Numbered from the stretch's first letter, positions 7,921 to 16,653 are shown. The stretch is DNA of 64,000 nt from Mycolicibacter sinensis (GCF_001667375.1 NZ_LZIN01000105.1:1-64000); one strand, 5' to 3'. Numbers and translations are program-made. The notes: a model not told the origin generated them from the sequence alone.

Positions 7921-8577
7921 CTATTGCGCGATGGCCATGACCGCGCCGGGACGCAGCCACTGAATGACCTGCACCAGTTTGGCGTCGTCGATGGCGACGC
8001 AGCCCGCGGTCGGGCCGCCGTCGGTGGTGTGAAAGAAGAACGCCGCCCCGTCGCCCGGGGTGCGCGCGGTGTTGACGCCCATCACCACCGCGTGCTTGTA
8101 CTGCGGGATCTGAAGGTTCTCACTCGCGTTGGTATCGAACGCGCACTGCGCCTTTTTGCAGACCTGCATGGTGTTGAAGGTGGGGCTGTGGTCGTCGCCG
8201 TCCCACCAGTGGTCCGGACCGACCTGGACATATTGCAGTCCCCCACCGGGATTCGGTGCGGTGCCGAACGCGTACGGCAGTGTGAAGACGCCCATCGGTG
8301 TCGCCGGATAGCCACTCTTGGCCTTCTGCGCCATCCCGGCCGAGCCGACGAAGGTGGGAATTCCCGCGGCGACCGGCTGCCAACCCGTCGCGCTGCGCTG
8401 GTAGACGTCCATCTTGGCGTTTGAACCGCCAACTCCGACAACGGAGATCACCTGGTTCGCGTTGCCGACCGACCGGGCGAACCAAGGAGTGACATCGGCT
8501 AGGGCGCCCGGCGAAGCACCGAGTGCCGTACCGGCGGCGCATACCGCAGCGCACAACAAGCTCAGCAGTCGGCGCAT
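7921..8577 (-). CDS. Secreted YkuD-fold (L,D-transpeptidase-like) protein, Rv0309-like
   Basis: 218 aa from the ATG at 8577, which begins a clean signal peptide (MRRLLSLLCAAVCAAGTALG, cleavage near ALA-DV). The catalytic segment is HTTDGGPTAGCVAIDD, with the His and Cys expected for a YkuD cysteine transpeptidase. However, it has T-A-G-C-V-A rather than the usual S-H-G-C-(I/V)-R, so it belongs to the divergent Rv0309-like branch rather than the Ldt1-5 group. Peptidoglycan or another cell-envelope amide is the probable substrate; activity is inferred. Confidence 0.82.
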   Translation of the reverse strand: MRRLLSLLCAAVCAAGTALGASPGALADVTPWFARSVGNANQVISVVGVGGSNAKMDVYQRSATGWQPVAAGIPTFVGSAGMAQKAKSGYPATPMGVFTLPYAFGTAPNPGGGLQYVQVGPDHWWDGDDHSPTFNTMQVCKKAQCAFDTNASENLQIPQYKHAVVMGVNTARTPGDGAAFFFHTTDGGPTAGCVAIDDAKLVQVIQWLRPGAVMAIAQ

Positions 8578-8638
8578 GGACTCATGATCGGTGCAGACCG
8601 GGGTCGGGTCAAACACCGCTCACGGCGTGCCGGGGCTT

Positions 8639-8875
8639 TTAGGGTTCTGCGCGCCGCTGCAGCTGCTCGACCGGCGTCTCGTCCTTGAGCAGGCCCCGCG
8701 ACGACAGATAACCGCGGAAGTACTCCCGGTGCTCGGGACAGGTCAGCCAGACCTTGCGCCGTTCGGGGGTGTGCAGCTTCGGGTTGTTCCACAGCATGCC
8801 GAAGGTCGCCGCGGCGCTGCAGCCCTTGCGCGAGCAGACGAGCTCCCCTACCGGGTCGGGTTCACAACTGGTCAT
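8639..8875 (-). CDS. Small Cys-rich conserved protein
   Basis: 78 aa from the ATG at 8875 (AGGA 9 nt upstream); an ATG at 8884 is an alternative. The Cys and His residues (CEPDPVGELVCSRKGC near the start, then LTCPEH) suggest a small zinc-binding knuckle. No function is known to me. Its start overlaps the end of the PAP2 gene by 14 bp, so it is probably the last gene of the gerW-like/PAP2 operon. Confidence 0.7.
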   Translation of the reverse strand: MTSCEPDPVGELVCSRKGCSAAATFGMLWNNPKLHTPERRKVWLTCPEHREYFRGYLSSRGLLKDETPVEQLQRRAEP

Positions 8876-9539
8876 CAAGATCATCCTGCGGCGCGGACCC
8901 GGACCGGTCAACCCGCCACGGTCTCAGCAGCATCGCCCAGAGCGCCAGATAGGCCCAGCCCAGCGCCCAGCCGGCCAGCACATCGGAGGGGTGGTGCACG
9001 CCCAGCGCCACCCGGGCGATCCCGACTGCGGCCACCACCAGCACGCCGGCACCCACCGCAGCCACCCGGGCCCGGCGCCGCAGCAACGGCAGCGTCAGTG
9101 CCAGCAGCGCGCCGACCGCGACCATCACCCCCAACGCGTGGCCGGAGGGAAACGACGACGACGATGCCGTGGCCAACGCGGTACCCGGACGGGGCCGGTC
9201 GACCGAACCCTTGGCCACCACGGTGAGCAGCCAGCTCATCTCGACGGTCACCAGCAGGAACAGCGCCGGCCGCAACCGGCGACGCGCCAGCGCGACCACC
9301 AGCGCCACCATCGCCAGCAGCCGGAACACCGCCGGTGCGAAGATCGTGGACAACCCGTCCCAGAACCGAACCCAGCCCCGATGCTTGATCCCGATGTCGT
9401 AGCTCGCGTCCAGCGCGGCGGCGTCGGCGGTGGCCAGCCAACCCCAATGCTGCCAATAGCCCACCAGCATCAGCACATACACCGACGCGGCGGCCAGTAC
9501 CGAGACCAGCGCGGTCGCCCGCATGCTCGACGGCGTCAT
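8862..9539 (-). CDS. PAP2 superfamily membrane phosphatase, Rv0308-like
   Basis: 225 aa from the ATG at 9539, which overlaps the stop of the upstream gene as ATGA; the longer open frame is ignored. About six membrane helices. The three PAP2 active-site motifs are present in order: KGSVDRPRP, PSGHALG and ARVALGVHHPSD with the catalytic His. The family dephosphorylates lipid phosphates such as undecaprenyl diphosphate or phosphatidate on the outer face; the substrate here is not known. Confidence 0.88.
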   Translation of the reverse strand: MTPSSMRATALVSVLAAASVYVLMLVGYWQHWGWLATADAAALDASYDIGIKHRGWVRFWDGLSTIFAPAVFRLLAMVALVVALARRRLRPALFLLVTVEMSWLLTVVAKGSVDRPRPGTALATASSSSFPSGHALGVMVAVGALLALTLPLLRRRARVAAVGAGVLVVAAVGIARVALGVHHPSDVLAGWALGWAYLALWAMLLRPWRVDRSGSAPQDDLDDQL

Positions 9540-9871
9540 GAGCCCTCGTCGCCGCGAGCACCGATGGCCCGCAGGTCTGGCCACGGCGGGCGACGCAGCA
9601 CCGCCAGCGACGCGATCACCGCCGACAGCAGACCGGTGAGCACCCCCACCAACGCGATCCGGTCCGCATCGACCGTGGGCACCCACTTGGCCCGGTCACC
9701 GCGGATCACCACCACGCCCAGCGGCGTGGCGGTCATCCCGGAATCGCCCGCGGCCTTCACGCGGGCGGCGGTGATGACCGTGGCGCCGTCGGGGGTCTGG
9801 TGAGGTTCGCCGTAGACCAGGCTTCCGGCGGAGTCGGTGGACAGGCGGTCGAGCGGTTCCGAACGTTTCAT
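9536..9871 (-). CDS. GerW/YtfJ-like small membrane protein
   Basis: 111 aa. Residues 18-60 (LVYGEPHQTPDGATVITAAR, then TPLGVVVIRG) match the core of the GerW (sporulation protein YtfJ) family. A C-terminal membrane helix follows (RIALVGVLTGLLSAVIASLAVL). Mycobacteria do not make classical spores, so the name is only a family label. It starts 37 bp from the divergent bluB gene and is translationally coupled to the PAP2 gene. Confidence 0.72.
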   Translation of the reverse strand: MKRSEPLDRLSTDSAGSLVYGEPHQTPDGATVITAARVKAAGDSGMTATPLGVVVIRGDRAKWVPTVDADRIALVGVLTGLLSAVIASLAVLRRPPWPDLRAIGARGDEGS

Positions 9872-9908
9872 GGCGGGCGTCCCTTCTCCTGACTCCTACC
9901 ATGATCGC

Positions 9909-10559
9909 GTGGCCGATCCTTCCTTCACCGCTCAGGAGCGTCAAGCCGTGTACCGGGTGATCGCCGAACGCCGCGATATGCGCCGGTTCGTTCCCGGCAG
10001 CACCGTCGAGCCCGGCGTCCTGGCGCGCCTGCTGGCCGCGGCCCATGCCGCACCTAGCGTGGGGCTCATGCAGCCGTGGCGATTCGTCCGCATCACCGAC
10101 GAGGACCTGCGGCATCGCATCCACGCGCTGGTCGACGAGGAGCGCCATCGCACCGCCCGGGCGCTCGGGCGGCGCGAACAGGAGTTCCTGGCGCTCAAGG
10201 TGGAAGGCATCCGCGACTGCGCCGAGCTGTTGGTGGTGGCGTTGCGCGAGGGCAGGCAGGCGCACATCTTCGGTCGCCGTACCTTGCCGCAGATGGATCT
10301 GGCATCGGTGTCGTGCGCGATCCAGAACCTGTGGCTGGCCGCCCGCGCCGAGGGACTGGGCATGGGATGGGTGTCCCTGTTCGAACCACAGCCGCTGGCG
10401 GCGCTATTGGGTATGCCCGCCGATGCCGAGCCGGTGGCGATCCTGTGCCTGGGCCCGGTGCCAGAGTTTCCGGACCGGCCGGCGCTGGAACTCGATGACT
10501 GGGCCTATCGGAAACCCTTGAGCGAGTTCGTCTCCGAGAACAGCTGGGGACGTTCGTGA
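9909..10559 (+). CDS. bluB: 5,6-dimethylbenzimidazole synthase (nitroreductase fold), Rv0306-like
   Basis: 216 aa from the GTG at 9909; upstream in-frame starts would overlap the divergent gene. BluB cannibalises FMNH2 with O2 to make the lower ligand of vitamin B12. Family marks are RRDMRRF for flavin phosphate binding, PSVGLMQPWRFVRI, and EGLGMGWVSLFEP near the C terminus. The following amidohydrolase gene begins inside its stop codon (GTGA), so the two are co-translated. Confidence 0.85.
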   Translation: MADPSFTAQERQAVYRVIAERRDMRRFVPGSTVEPGVLARLLAAAHAAPSVGLMQPWRFVRITDEDLRHRIHALVDEERHRTARALGRREQEFLALKVEGIRDCAELLVVALREGRQAHIFGRRTLPQMDLASVSCAIQNLWLAARAEGLGMGWVSLFEPQPLAALLGMPADAEPVAILCLGPVPEFPDRPALELDDWAYRKPLSEFVSENSWGRS

Positions 10560-11455
10560 GATACGATGACGAAGCCGCCGCGGTGCGGCAGATCTGGTCC
10601 AGTCTCGGGCTGCCGGGGATCATCGACGTGCACACGCATTTCATGCCGAAGCCGGTGATGGACAAGGTATGGAACTACTTCGACTCGGCCGGCCCGATGG
10701 TGGGACGCAGCTGGCCGATCACCTACCGCACCGAGGAATCCGATCGGGTCGCCACGCTGCGGGCGTTCGGGATCCGGCGATTCACCTCGCTGGTCTACCC
10801 GCACAAACCGGAGATGGCCGCCTGGCTGAACCAGTGGTCGGCCGAATTCGCCCGGCAGACACCGGATTGCCTGGCCACCGCGACGTTCTATCCCGAGCCG
10901 GGCGCGGCCGACTACGTGGCTGCGGCGATCCGGTCAGGCGCCCAGGTCTTCAAGGCGCACATCCAGGTCGGCGACTACGATCCGAACGACCCGATGCTCG
11001 AAGGGGTTTGGGGCGCGCTCGAGGACGCCGGCATTCCGGCCGTCGTCCACTGCGGCTCCGGACCGCAGCCCGGACGCTTCACCGGTCCCGAGCCGATTCG
11101 GCGGCTGCTGCGCCGTCACCCGCGGCTGGCCCTCATCGTCGCGCACATGGGCATGCCGGAGTACGGCGAGTTCCTCGACATCTGCCTGAATTCGGCTGCC
11201 GTGTACCTGGACACCACGATGGCGTTCACCGCGTTCGTCGACGAGATGATGCCCTTTCCGGCCGGTGCAGAGCCGCGGCTGCGCGCCGCCGGCGAGCGGA
11301 TCCTGTTCGGCAGCGACTTTCCGAACATCCCGTACGGCTACGGCGACGCGCTGAACGCCATCGCCGCAGTTCCCGGTGTCGACGACGCCTGGCTGCGGGG
11401 CGTTCTGCACGACAACGCGGCGCGGCTGTTCGCCATCGGGCTACCATCGGATTGA
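10556..11455 (+). CDS. Amidohydrolase-2 family metal-dependent hydrolase
   Basis: 299 aa, GTG start overlapping the bluB stop. TIM-barrel amidohydrolase family (ACMS decarboxylase/resorcylate decarboxylase type): the metal motif DVHTHF at residues about 24-29, VVHCGSG and VAHMGMPEYGEF for further ligands, and FGSDFP near the C terminus for the catalytic Asp. The substrate cannot be read from the sequence. No link to B12 lower-ligand synthesis is established in spite of the coupling with bluB. Confidence 0.8.
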   Translation: MRYDDEAAAVRQIWSSLGLPGIIDVHTHFMPKPVMDKVWNYFDSAGPMVGRSWPITYRTEESDRVATLRAFGIRRFTSLVYPHKPEMAAWLNQWSAEFARQTPDCLATATFYPEPGAADYVAAAIRSGAQVFKAHIQVGDYDPNDPMLEGVWGALEDAGIPAVVHCGSGPQPGRFTGPEPIRRLLRRHPRLALIVAHMGMPEYGEFLDICLNSAAVYLDTTMAFTAFVDEMMPFPAGAEPRLRAAGERILFGSDFPNIPYGYGDALNAIAAVPGVDDAWLRGVLHDNAARLFAIGLPSD

Positions 11456-11507
11456 CGGCGCCCCGCGCCACTACGGGGGCGATCTCACCCGAGAAAGGCC
11501 GGCGACC

Positions 11508-12701
11508 GTGAGTTCTGACGTGACCCCGCTGACGCCGCCCATCCCGGTCCCCGACGTCCCGGGCGAGGACGCCGGCGCCCACGGCCTGCCGGATCGCAGC
11601 GAGTTGTCGTTGCGGGACAAGCTGATCGTCGACGCCTCGGCGTGGGCGGACATCGGCTTGCGCACCGCGGTCGCGTCCATGGTCGCGGCGGCGATGGTCC
11701 CCTCGGTGCTGACCACCGCGGTCGGGCGCGACCAGTCGCGCCGGGAACGGGAACGGCTGGCGTTCTACGCCGAGCTGGCCGCCGAGCGCGACCCGGCCCG
11801 CTCGTTTCCCGCCCCCACAGCGCTGCCCAGAATCTCCTCGCGGCGGGCCAATCCGCTCGCTGAACGGGTGGCGCGTGGCGTGGTGGAAAACGTGGCGTTC
11901 CACAGCAGTTTCGAGGCGGTCAACCCCGCCATGCGGGATTCCTGGAACGGCCTGGCCCTGAACAACACCGCCCGGTTCCAGCACTGGCGGCACGAGGACG
12001 GGCCCCGGCCGACACTGTGCGTCATCCATGGGTTCATGGGGTCGGCCTATCTGTTCAACGGCCTGTTCTTCGCGCTGCCCTGGTTCTACCGGTCCGGCTA
12101 CGACGTCGTGTTGTACACCCTGCCCTTCCACGGTCGGCGCGCCGAAAAGTATTCGCCCTTCAGCGGATACGGCATCTTCTCGCACGGCATGTCGGGATTC
12201 GCCGAGGCGATGGCCCAAGCCGTGCACGACTTCCGTTCGGTGGTCGACTATCTGGAGTTCACCGGTGTCGACCGCATCGCGTTGACCGGCCTGTCGCTGG
12301 GCGGCTACACCAGCGCGCTGCTGGCCGCCGTCGAACCCCGACTGCAGGCGGTGATCCCGAACGTTCCGGTGGTCTCGGTGGACGCCGAGATCAGGGACTG
12401 GTTCCCGGCCAACATGGTGCTACAGGCCGGACAACTGCTGGGCCGGGTCGATCACGGCGACTTCACCTCCGCCACGGCGTATCACTCCCCGCTGAACTAC
12501 CCGCCACTGGTGGCCAAGGACCGGCGGCTGATCATCACCGGCCTGGGCGATCGGCTGGCGCCGCCGGAGCAGTCCGAAATGCTGTGGCATCACTGGGATC
12601 GTTGCGCGCTGCACTGGTTCCCCGGCAACCACATACTGCACGTCAGCCAGCCGACCTACCTACGCCGGATGACCGCATTCCTGCGCGGGTACATGTTCTA
12701 G
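11508..12701 (+). CDS. Alpha/beta hydrolase
   Basis: 397 aa from the GTG at 11508 (GAGAAAGG upstream). The N-terminal about 130 residues contain a hydrophobic stretch (TAVASMVAAAMVPSVLTTAV) that could anchor it. The hydrolase core follows, with IHGFMGS (oxyanion loop), nucleophile elbow GLSLGGYTS, and a C-terminal acid/His region (GLGDRLAPPEQ, FPGNHIL). The substrate is unknown. It converges on eccE3 with a 9-bp gap. Confidence 0.82.
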   Translation: MSSDVTPLTPPIPVPDVPGEDAGAHGLPDRSELSLRDKLIVDASAWADIGLRTAVASMVAAAMVPSVLTTAVGRDQSRRERERLAFYAELAAERDPARSFPAPTALPRISSRRANPLAERVARGVVENVAFHSSFEAVNPAMRDSWNGLALNNTARFQHWRHEDGPRPTLCVIHGFMGSAYLFNGLFFALPWFYRSGYDVVLYTLPFHGRRAEKYSPFSGYGIFSHGMSGFAEAMAQAVHDFRSVVDYLEFTGVDRIALTGLSLGGYTSALLAAVEPRLQAVIPNVPVVSVDAEIRDWFPANMVLQAGQLLGRVDHGDFTSATAYHSPLNYPPLVAKDRRLIITGLGDRLAPPEQSEMLWHHWDRCALHWFPGNHILHVSQPTYLRRMTAFLRGYMF

Positions 12702-12710
12702 CCCGATCGC

Positions 12711-13697
12711 CTATTGCGCGGCGACACCGGCCGCTGCGACCGGCCAGCGCAGGCCGGCGAGGTCATCGTCTGACAGCGCAGTGTGGCCGACGAGACGGCT
12801 GCCCGACAGCGGGTGCAAGCCCAGCAGCGCGTCGCGGTGATTGCCCTGCTCGGGCACCAGGCCGACCAGCGGCGCCGCGCCGTCGGGTGCCGACCCGGTG
12901 CGCAGAGCGCACGCCGCAGCGACGCTCAGTTGACCGCCGTCGTCGGCGAATTCCACTGCCGTCCAGGTCTCCCCGGCGTTCGCGGCGCGGATCCGGCTCA
13001 GCGTGTCCGCCAGCGCCGCGTCGATGGCGACCTGATAGGCGGCGACGTGGTCGCCCGAGCCGTCGACCACCGAGCGCCAGGTTTCCCGGGCACCGGCGTC
13101 GAGCAGTGCGGGCACCTCGTCGGCGGCGACCAGAGCGGTATCCCAGCCCAGCTCCCGCAGATGGTCGGCGAGGCGCCGGACCGCGATGTCAGCGGTCCGC
13201 TGCAGCGGGATCTGCGACGAACGGGCTTGCAGCGCAGCCAGATTAGGCGCGGCCGAATAGGTCAGGCCGATCCAGGTGTCGGAGGCGGCCGTACCGCCGT
13301 CCGGCCGGGTACCGCGGCTGGTGATGCGCACCGCGTCGGCTCGCAGGCCGTAGCGGTTGAGGTAGCCGGCGATCAGCGACAGCGGCAACGCCTCCCCGGC
13401 CGCCGACGCCGAGATCCGCAGCGCCGACGTGGCCCGGGCCCCGGAGACCGCTCGCCGGTCGGTGTGCGCGCCGCGCCGCGAGCGCATCATGGCGAGCCGG
13501 CGGCGGACGATCGTGGTCAGATGCAGGCCATGCCACCAGCTCAGCAGCAGGATGGCGACGACGACCGCCACGCCGAGCACCCAGCGGTCCCGAGTGGTCG
13601 GCCACGGGTAGGCCAGCAGCGCCGGCACGACGGCCAACAGCACCAGGGTGATCCGGGCCGGCCCGGGCCGGGGGATGGTGGAACGGAGCGGGCTCAC
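12711..13697 (-). CDS. eccE3: ESX-3 type VII secretion membrane protein EccE3
   Basis: 328 aa, near the family length. Two N-terminal membrane helices (ARITLVLLAVVPALLAYPW; RWVLGVAVVVAILLLSWW) precede a cytoplasmic domain. EccE is the peripheral component of the ESX inner-membrane complex with EccB, EccC and EccD. The GTG start overlaps the mycP3 stop as GTGA. It is the last gene of the locus. Confidence 0.9.
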   Translation of the reverse strand: MSPLRSTIPRPGPARITLVLLAVVPALLAYPWPTTRDRWVLGVAVVVAILLLSWWHGLHLTTIVRRRLAMMRSRRGAHTDRRAVSGARATSALRISASAAGEALPLSLIAGYLNRYGLRADAVRITSRGTRPDGGTAASDTWIGLTYSAAPNLAALQARSSQIPLQRTADIAVRRLADHLRELGWDTALVAADEVPALLDAGARETWRSVVDGSGDHVAAYQVAIDAALADTLSRIRAANAGETWTAVEFADDGGQLSVAAACALRTGSAPDGAAPLVGLVPEQGNHRDALLGLHPLSGSRLVGHTALSDDDLAGLRWPVAAAGVAAQ

Positions 13698-15094
13698 AGC
13701 TGGTTTTCCTTTCGTCGGCGGGCGGCCGCCGCGGCGCCGACGGCGACGACGAGTCCGGCCAGCAGCGCGGTTCCGGCGAAGGCCACGATCCGCGGCGCCG
13801 GGTCCTCGGGTTGGGGGGCCGGCGGTGGCGAGAGTTTCTTCGACGGCGGGTCGGCCGGATCGGCGGCCGGCGCCAGTTCCCAGGTCAGGGCGGCTACCGC
13901 GTCGACGGCCCCGGCGCCCACCAGGCCCGACGGAGCGCGGGCGCCGTTGTGGGCGGTGGAGACGATCCGGTGGGCCGCCTGCATGGCATTGAGGTCGGGG
14001 TAGCGGCTGCGGACCAGCGCGGCGACCCCTGCGACGTAGCCGGCGGCGTAGCCGGTGCCGGTGAGCGGGACCAGCCGGCCCTGGTTGCCGGGCAGCCCGT
14101 TGGCCAGACCACCGTCGTCGCGGTTGCTGACCGAGACGATGCCTTCACCCGGTGCGGCGACACCCACCCACGGCCCGGCCATGGTGAATGCCGACGGCTG
14201 CCCGGTCGGCGACAGCGATGCCACCGACAGCACGTAGGGCTGCCACCACGACGGCACCGACAGCGAGGTGACCCCTGTCCAGTTACGCGGGTCGTGCGGC
14301 CGGCTGAGATCGGTGAGCGGATTGGATTCGCACGCCTCGCTGCCGCCGCCGACCGATCCGGTCTGCCCGCTGTCGCCGGCGGCGGCCACGATCAGCGCGT
14401 CCTTTTCCACCGCCGCGTAGCGCAGCGCCGCGCCCAGGGCGGTCTGGTCGACGTCGCGGTCGGCCGGCAGGCAGGTCGTGGTGGAAATGGTGATGACCCG
14501 CGCGCCCAGGTCGGCGGCGCGCACGATGGCCCGCGACAGGGCGGTGATGTCGGTGACCACGCGGGTGGTGCGGGGGTCGTCCCCAGCCAGCCGCGGCGAG
14601 ATGGTCGAAGAGGCGGTGCGCAGTGACAGCAGGCGCGCCGCCGGGGCCACCCCGGTGAAACCGTCCTGGCCGTCCGGCGCGGACTGGCCCGCGATGATCC
14701 CGGCGACCAGCGTGCCGTGCCCGTCGCAGTCGGTCAGCCCGTCGGTGGTGCCCAGATAGTCGCCGCCCGGGTCCACCGCCGGCAGCCGCGGACCCGGGCG
14801 TACGCCGGTGTCGATGACGGCCACGGTCTGGCCCTCGCCGCGGGAGAACTGCCATGCGGTGGGCAGGTCGAGCATCCGCTGCCCGCCGGTCGGGGCGCTG
14901 AGGTCGCTGCCGGGCAGCAAACCCGAACTTGCGCACTCGGAGCGCTGCTCCATCGCGGCGACGGGCCCGGGCGCCCCGTTGGGCGGCGGCACCGTCGGGT
15001 CGATCTTGGGCGGGGTGATCGCCAGCGCCGGTGCACTGGTCAGCAGCGCGATCAGCGCCGCGATCCCGGCCCCACGGACCGCACGCCCCCGCAT
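13694..15094 (-). CDS. mycP3: Mycosin MycP3 with altered active site
   Basis: 466 aa from the ATG at 15094 (GGGAG upstream, followed by a signal peptide ending ...TSAPALA). An ATG at 15199 coupled to the eccD3 stop is also open but would add 35 residues translated from an inverted repeat, so it is not preferred. It is a subtilisin-like S8 domain with a C-terminal membrane helix (VAFAGTALLAGLVVAVGAAA). D95 (VIDTG) and H126 (GHGTLVAG) of the triad are intact. The oxyanion Asn is Asp (D241, codon 14372-14374) and the nucleophile Ser is Gly (G348, LTGTGYAAGY, codon 14051-14053; M. tuberculosis has SGTSYAAGY). The reading frame is intact, so it probably works as a structural cap of the ESX-3 complex without protease activity. 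Confidence 0.9.
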   Translation of the reverse strand: MRGRAVRGAGIAALIALLTSAPALAITPPKIDPTVPPPNGAPGPVAAMEQRSECASSGLLPGSDLSAPTGGQRMLDLPTAWQFSRGEGQTVAVIDTGVRPGPRLPAVDPGGDYLGTTDGLTDCDGHGTLVAGIIAGQSAPDGQDGFTGVAPAARLLSLRTASSTISPRLAGDDPRTTRVVTDITALSRAIVRAADLGARVITISTTTCLPADRDVDQTALGAALRYAAVEKDALIVAAAGDSGQTGSVGGGSEACESNPLTDLSRPHDPRNWTGVTSLSVPSWWQPYVLSVASLSPTGQPSAFTMAGPWVGVAAPGEGIVSVSNRDDGGLANGLPGNQGRLVPLTGTGYAAGYVAGVAALVRSRYPDLNAMQAAHRIVSTAHNGARAPSGLVGAGAVDAVAALTWELAPAADPADPPSKKLSPPPAPQPEDPAPRIVAFAGTALLAGLVVAVGAAAAARRRKENQL

Positions 15095-15124
15095 CCCGGC
15101 TCCCGGCCTCCCGGCTCCCCGCCG

Positions 15125-15177
15125 AGTGTGCGGTTTTGTCCGCGACCCGCCGGGCCGGGGGAATGAAACCGCACACT
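15125..15177. repeat. Perfect inverted repeat between eccD3 and mycP3
   Basis: AGTGTGCGGTTT (15125-15136) and AAACCGCACACT (15166-15177) are perfect 12-bp inverted copies around a GC-rich 29-nt loop that can itself fold (GACCCGCCGGGCC). It lies inside the ESX-3 operon, between the eccD3 stop and the mycP3 start. Its arm is related to that of the element at 1907-1961. It could form an mRNA hairpin affecting mycP3-eccE3 expression. Confidence 0.8.
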
Positions 15178-15195
15178 GGCGGATGTCAGGCAACG

Positions 15196-16629
15196 TCATC
15201 GAGACAGAACCCAGGCGAAGATGCCCACCAGGTAGGCCATGACCGGGATCAGGGTGGCGTCCACGCCGGAGGCCAGGAAACCCACCAACCGCCGCACCGG
15301 CAGCGAGTAGCTGTCCGGCGACGCAACGGCCGGGCTCAGGGCGACTACCGCCCACACCGCCACCAGCGCGGCCAGCACCAGCACCGCACCGAAGGCGGCC
15401 GCGTAGCGGCCCGTCGCGGCGTAGCAGACCAGCAGCACGACGGCGGTCAGGTGCGGCTGGGCCAGCAGCCAGGCCTTGCACCACGCCGAATCCCATACCC
15501 GGGCGCGCAGCACCGAGGCCACCCCGATACCGGCGACCACGTACCACGCCCACCCCGAAAGACCCTCGGGCCGGGTGGCGATCGCCACCGAGCCGAGCAC
15601 GGCCAGCAACACGGCACCGGCGATGAAACCGGTCTGGTGGGCGTCGGTGACGCGAACGCGGCGCGGCAGGTCTTCGAGCACGCTTTGCGGCAGCGCCGAC
15701 GGGGTCGGGTCACCCGGTGCCGGGATCACCGGCAGCGGCAGTCGCGCCCACAACGCCGAGACCTGCGGAGCGGCAACGGTGAGCAGCAGCGACGCGGTGA
15801 TCAGCCCGCAGCCAAGGCTGAGCGCCGGCAGCTCCCAGAAGGTCTTGACGGCGGCGGCAGCCAGCACCCCCACCCCGGCGACCACCGCTGCGGTAAAGAA
15901 GGCGATCCCGCGCTCGCCGCGCCCAGCCGGCGGCAGAATCAGGCAGATCAACGACCACGCGCTGACCGCGGCCGCGCCCAGCACCAGGTGCGCCGGGCTG
16001 AACACCCCGGGTACCGCCAGGATGCCTGCGGCAGCGACCGGTACCAACGCCGCGATCGCCAGGGTCAGCCCCGCGTCGGCCGAACGCGTCCGGGTCGCCA
16101 GCGCCGCCACGATGGTGACCAGCGCGACGGCAGCCACCGCGAACAGGCCGGCCGGTTCGCCGGTGAGCGCGCGATGCGCGGTGGCCAGCCCGGTGGCCGC
16201 GAGGATCAGCCCCACCCCGGCCGCCAGCGCGGCGCGCTGAATGTGCTGCGCTCCCCACGGTTTACGCCGCGATGCCGAGAAGATGACGGCCGCGTCGGCG
16301 ATGTCTTCGACGATGCCGGGCGCCGCCGGTCCGACCGGCACCGGGCGCAGCGCCAGCAGGTCGCCGTCGACCACGCCGACCGTGTCCAGGCTGGCGTCCA
16401 GGCTGAACGGGGCACCGCCGACCGGCGCCAGGCTCAGGCGGGCCGTCGCGCCGTCGGCGGGCTCGGCGTCCTCGCCGGCGTCCGGGGCCACCAGACGTTG
16501 CACGGCGGGCAGGATTTCGCGCAGCGGCAGCTCCGCGGGCACGGCGATCTCGGTCAGCCGACTGTCGGCCAGCACCGCGATGCGCACGATCGGCATGACG
16601 GCGCTGGTCAGCACCGGGGCTTCGGTCAT
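15196..16629 (-). CDS. eccD3: ESX-3 membrane channel protein EccD3
   Basis: 477 aa. The N-terminal about 110 residues form the ubiquitin-like cytoplasmic domain (MPIVRIAVLADSRLTEIAVP; LREILPAVQRLV), followed by about 11 membrane helices. EccD dimers line the membrane vestibule of the ESX complex. Ends in ...YLVGIFAWVLSR. It is 24 bp downstream of espG3 and on the same transcript. Confidence 0.93.
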   Translation of the reverse strand: MTEAPVLTSAVMPIVRIAVLADSRLTEIAVPAELPLREILPAVQRLVAPDAGEDAEPADGATARLSLAPVGGAPFSLDASLDTVGVVDGDLLALRPVPVGPAAPGIVEDIADAAVIFSASRRKPWGAQHIQRAALAAGVGLILAATGLATAHRALTGEPAGLFAVAAVALVTIVAALATRTRSADAGLTLAIAALVPVAAAGILAVPGVFSPAHLVLGAAAVSAWSLICLILPPAGRGERGIAFFTAAVVAGVGVLAAAAVKTFWELPALSLGCGLITASLLLTVAAPQVSALWARLPLPVIPAPGDPTPSALPQSVLEDLPRRVRVTDAHQTGFIAGAVLLAVLGSVAIATRPEGLSGWAWYVVAGIGVASVLRARVWDSAWCKAWLLAQPHLTAVVLLVCYAATGRYAAAFGAVLVLAALVAVWAVVALSPAVASPDSYSLPVRRLVGFLASGVDATLIPVMAYLVGIFAWVLSR

Positions 16630-16653
16630 GGGTGTTCCCTATTCTTTTCGGTA

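Noticed and set aside
13694..15094. mycP3 as a decaying pseudogene
   Set aside because: The frame is full length with no stop or frameshift, structural motifs and the C-terminal helix are kept, and it remains coupled to eccE3; only specific active-site positions changed.
15095..15199. mycP3 starting at the ATG coupled to the eccD3 stop
   Set aside because: It would put 35 residues translated from an inverted repeat in front of a good signal peptide; the ATG at 15094 has its own GGGAG and matches the family N terminus.
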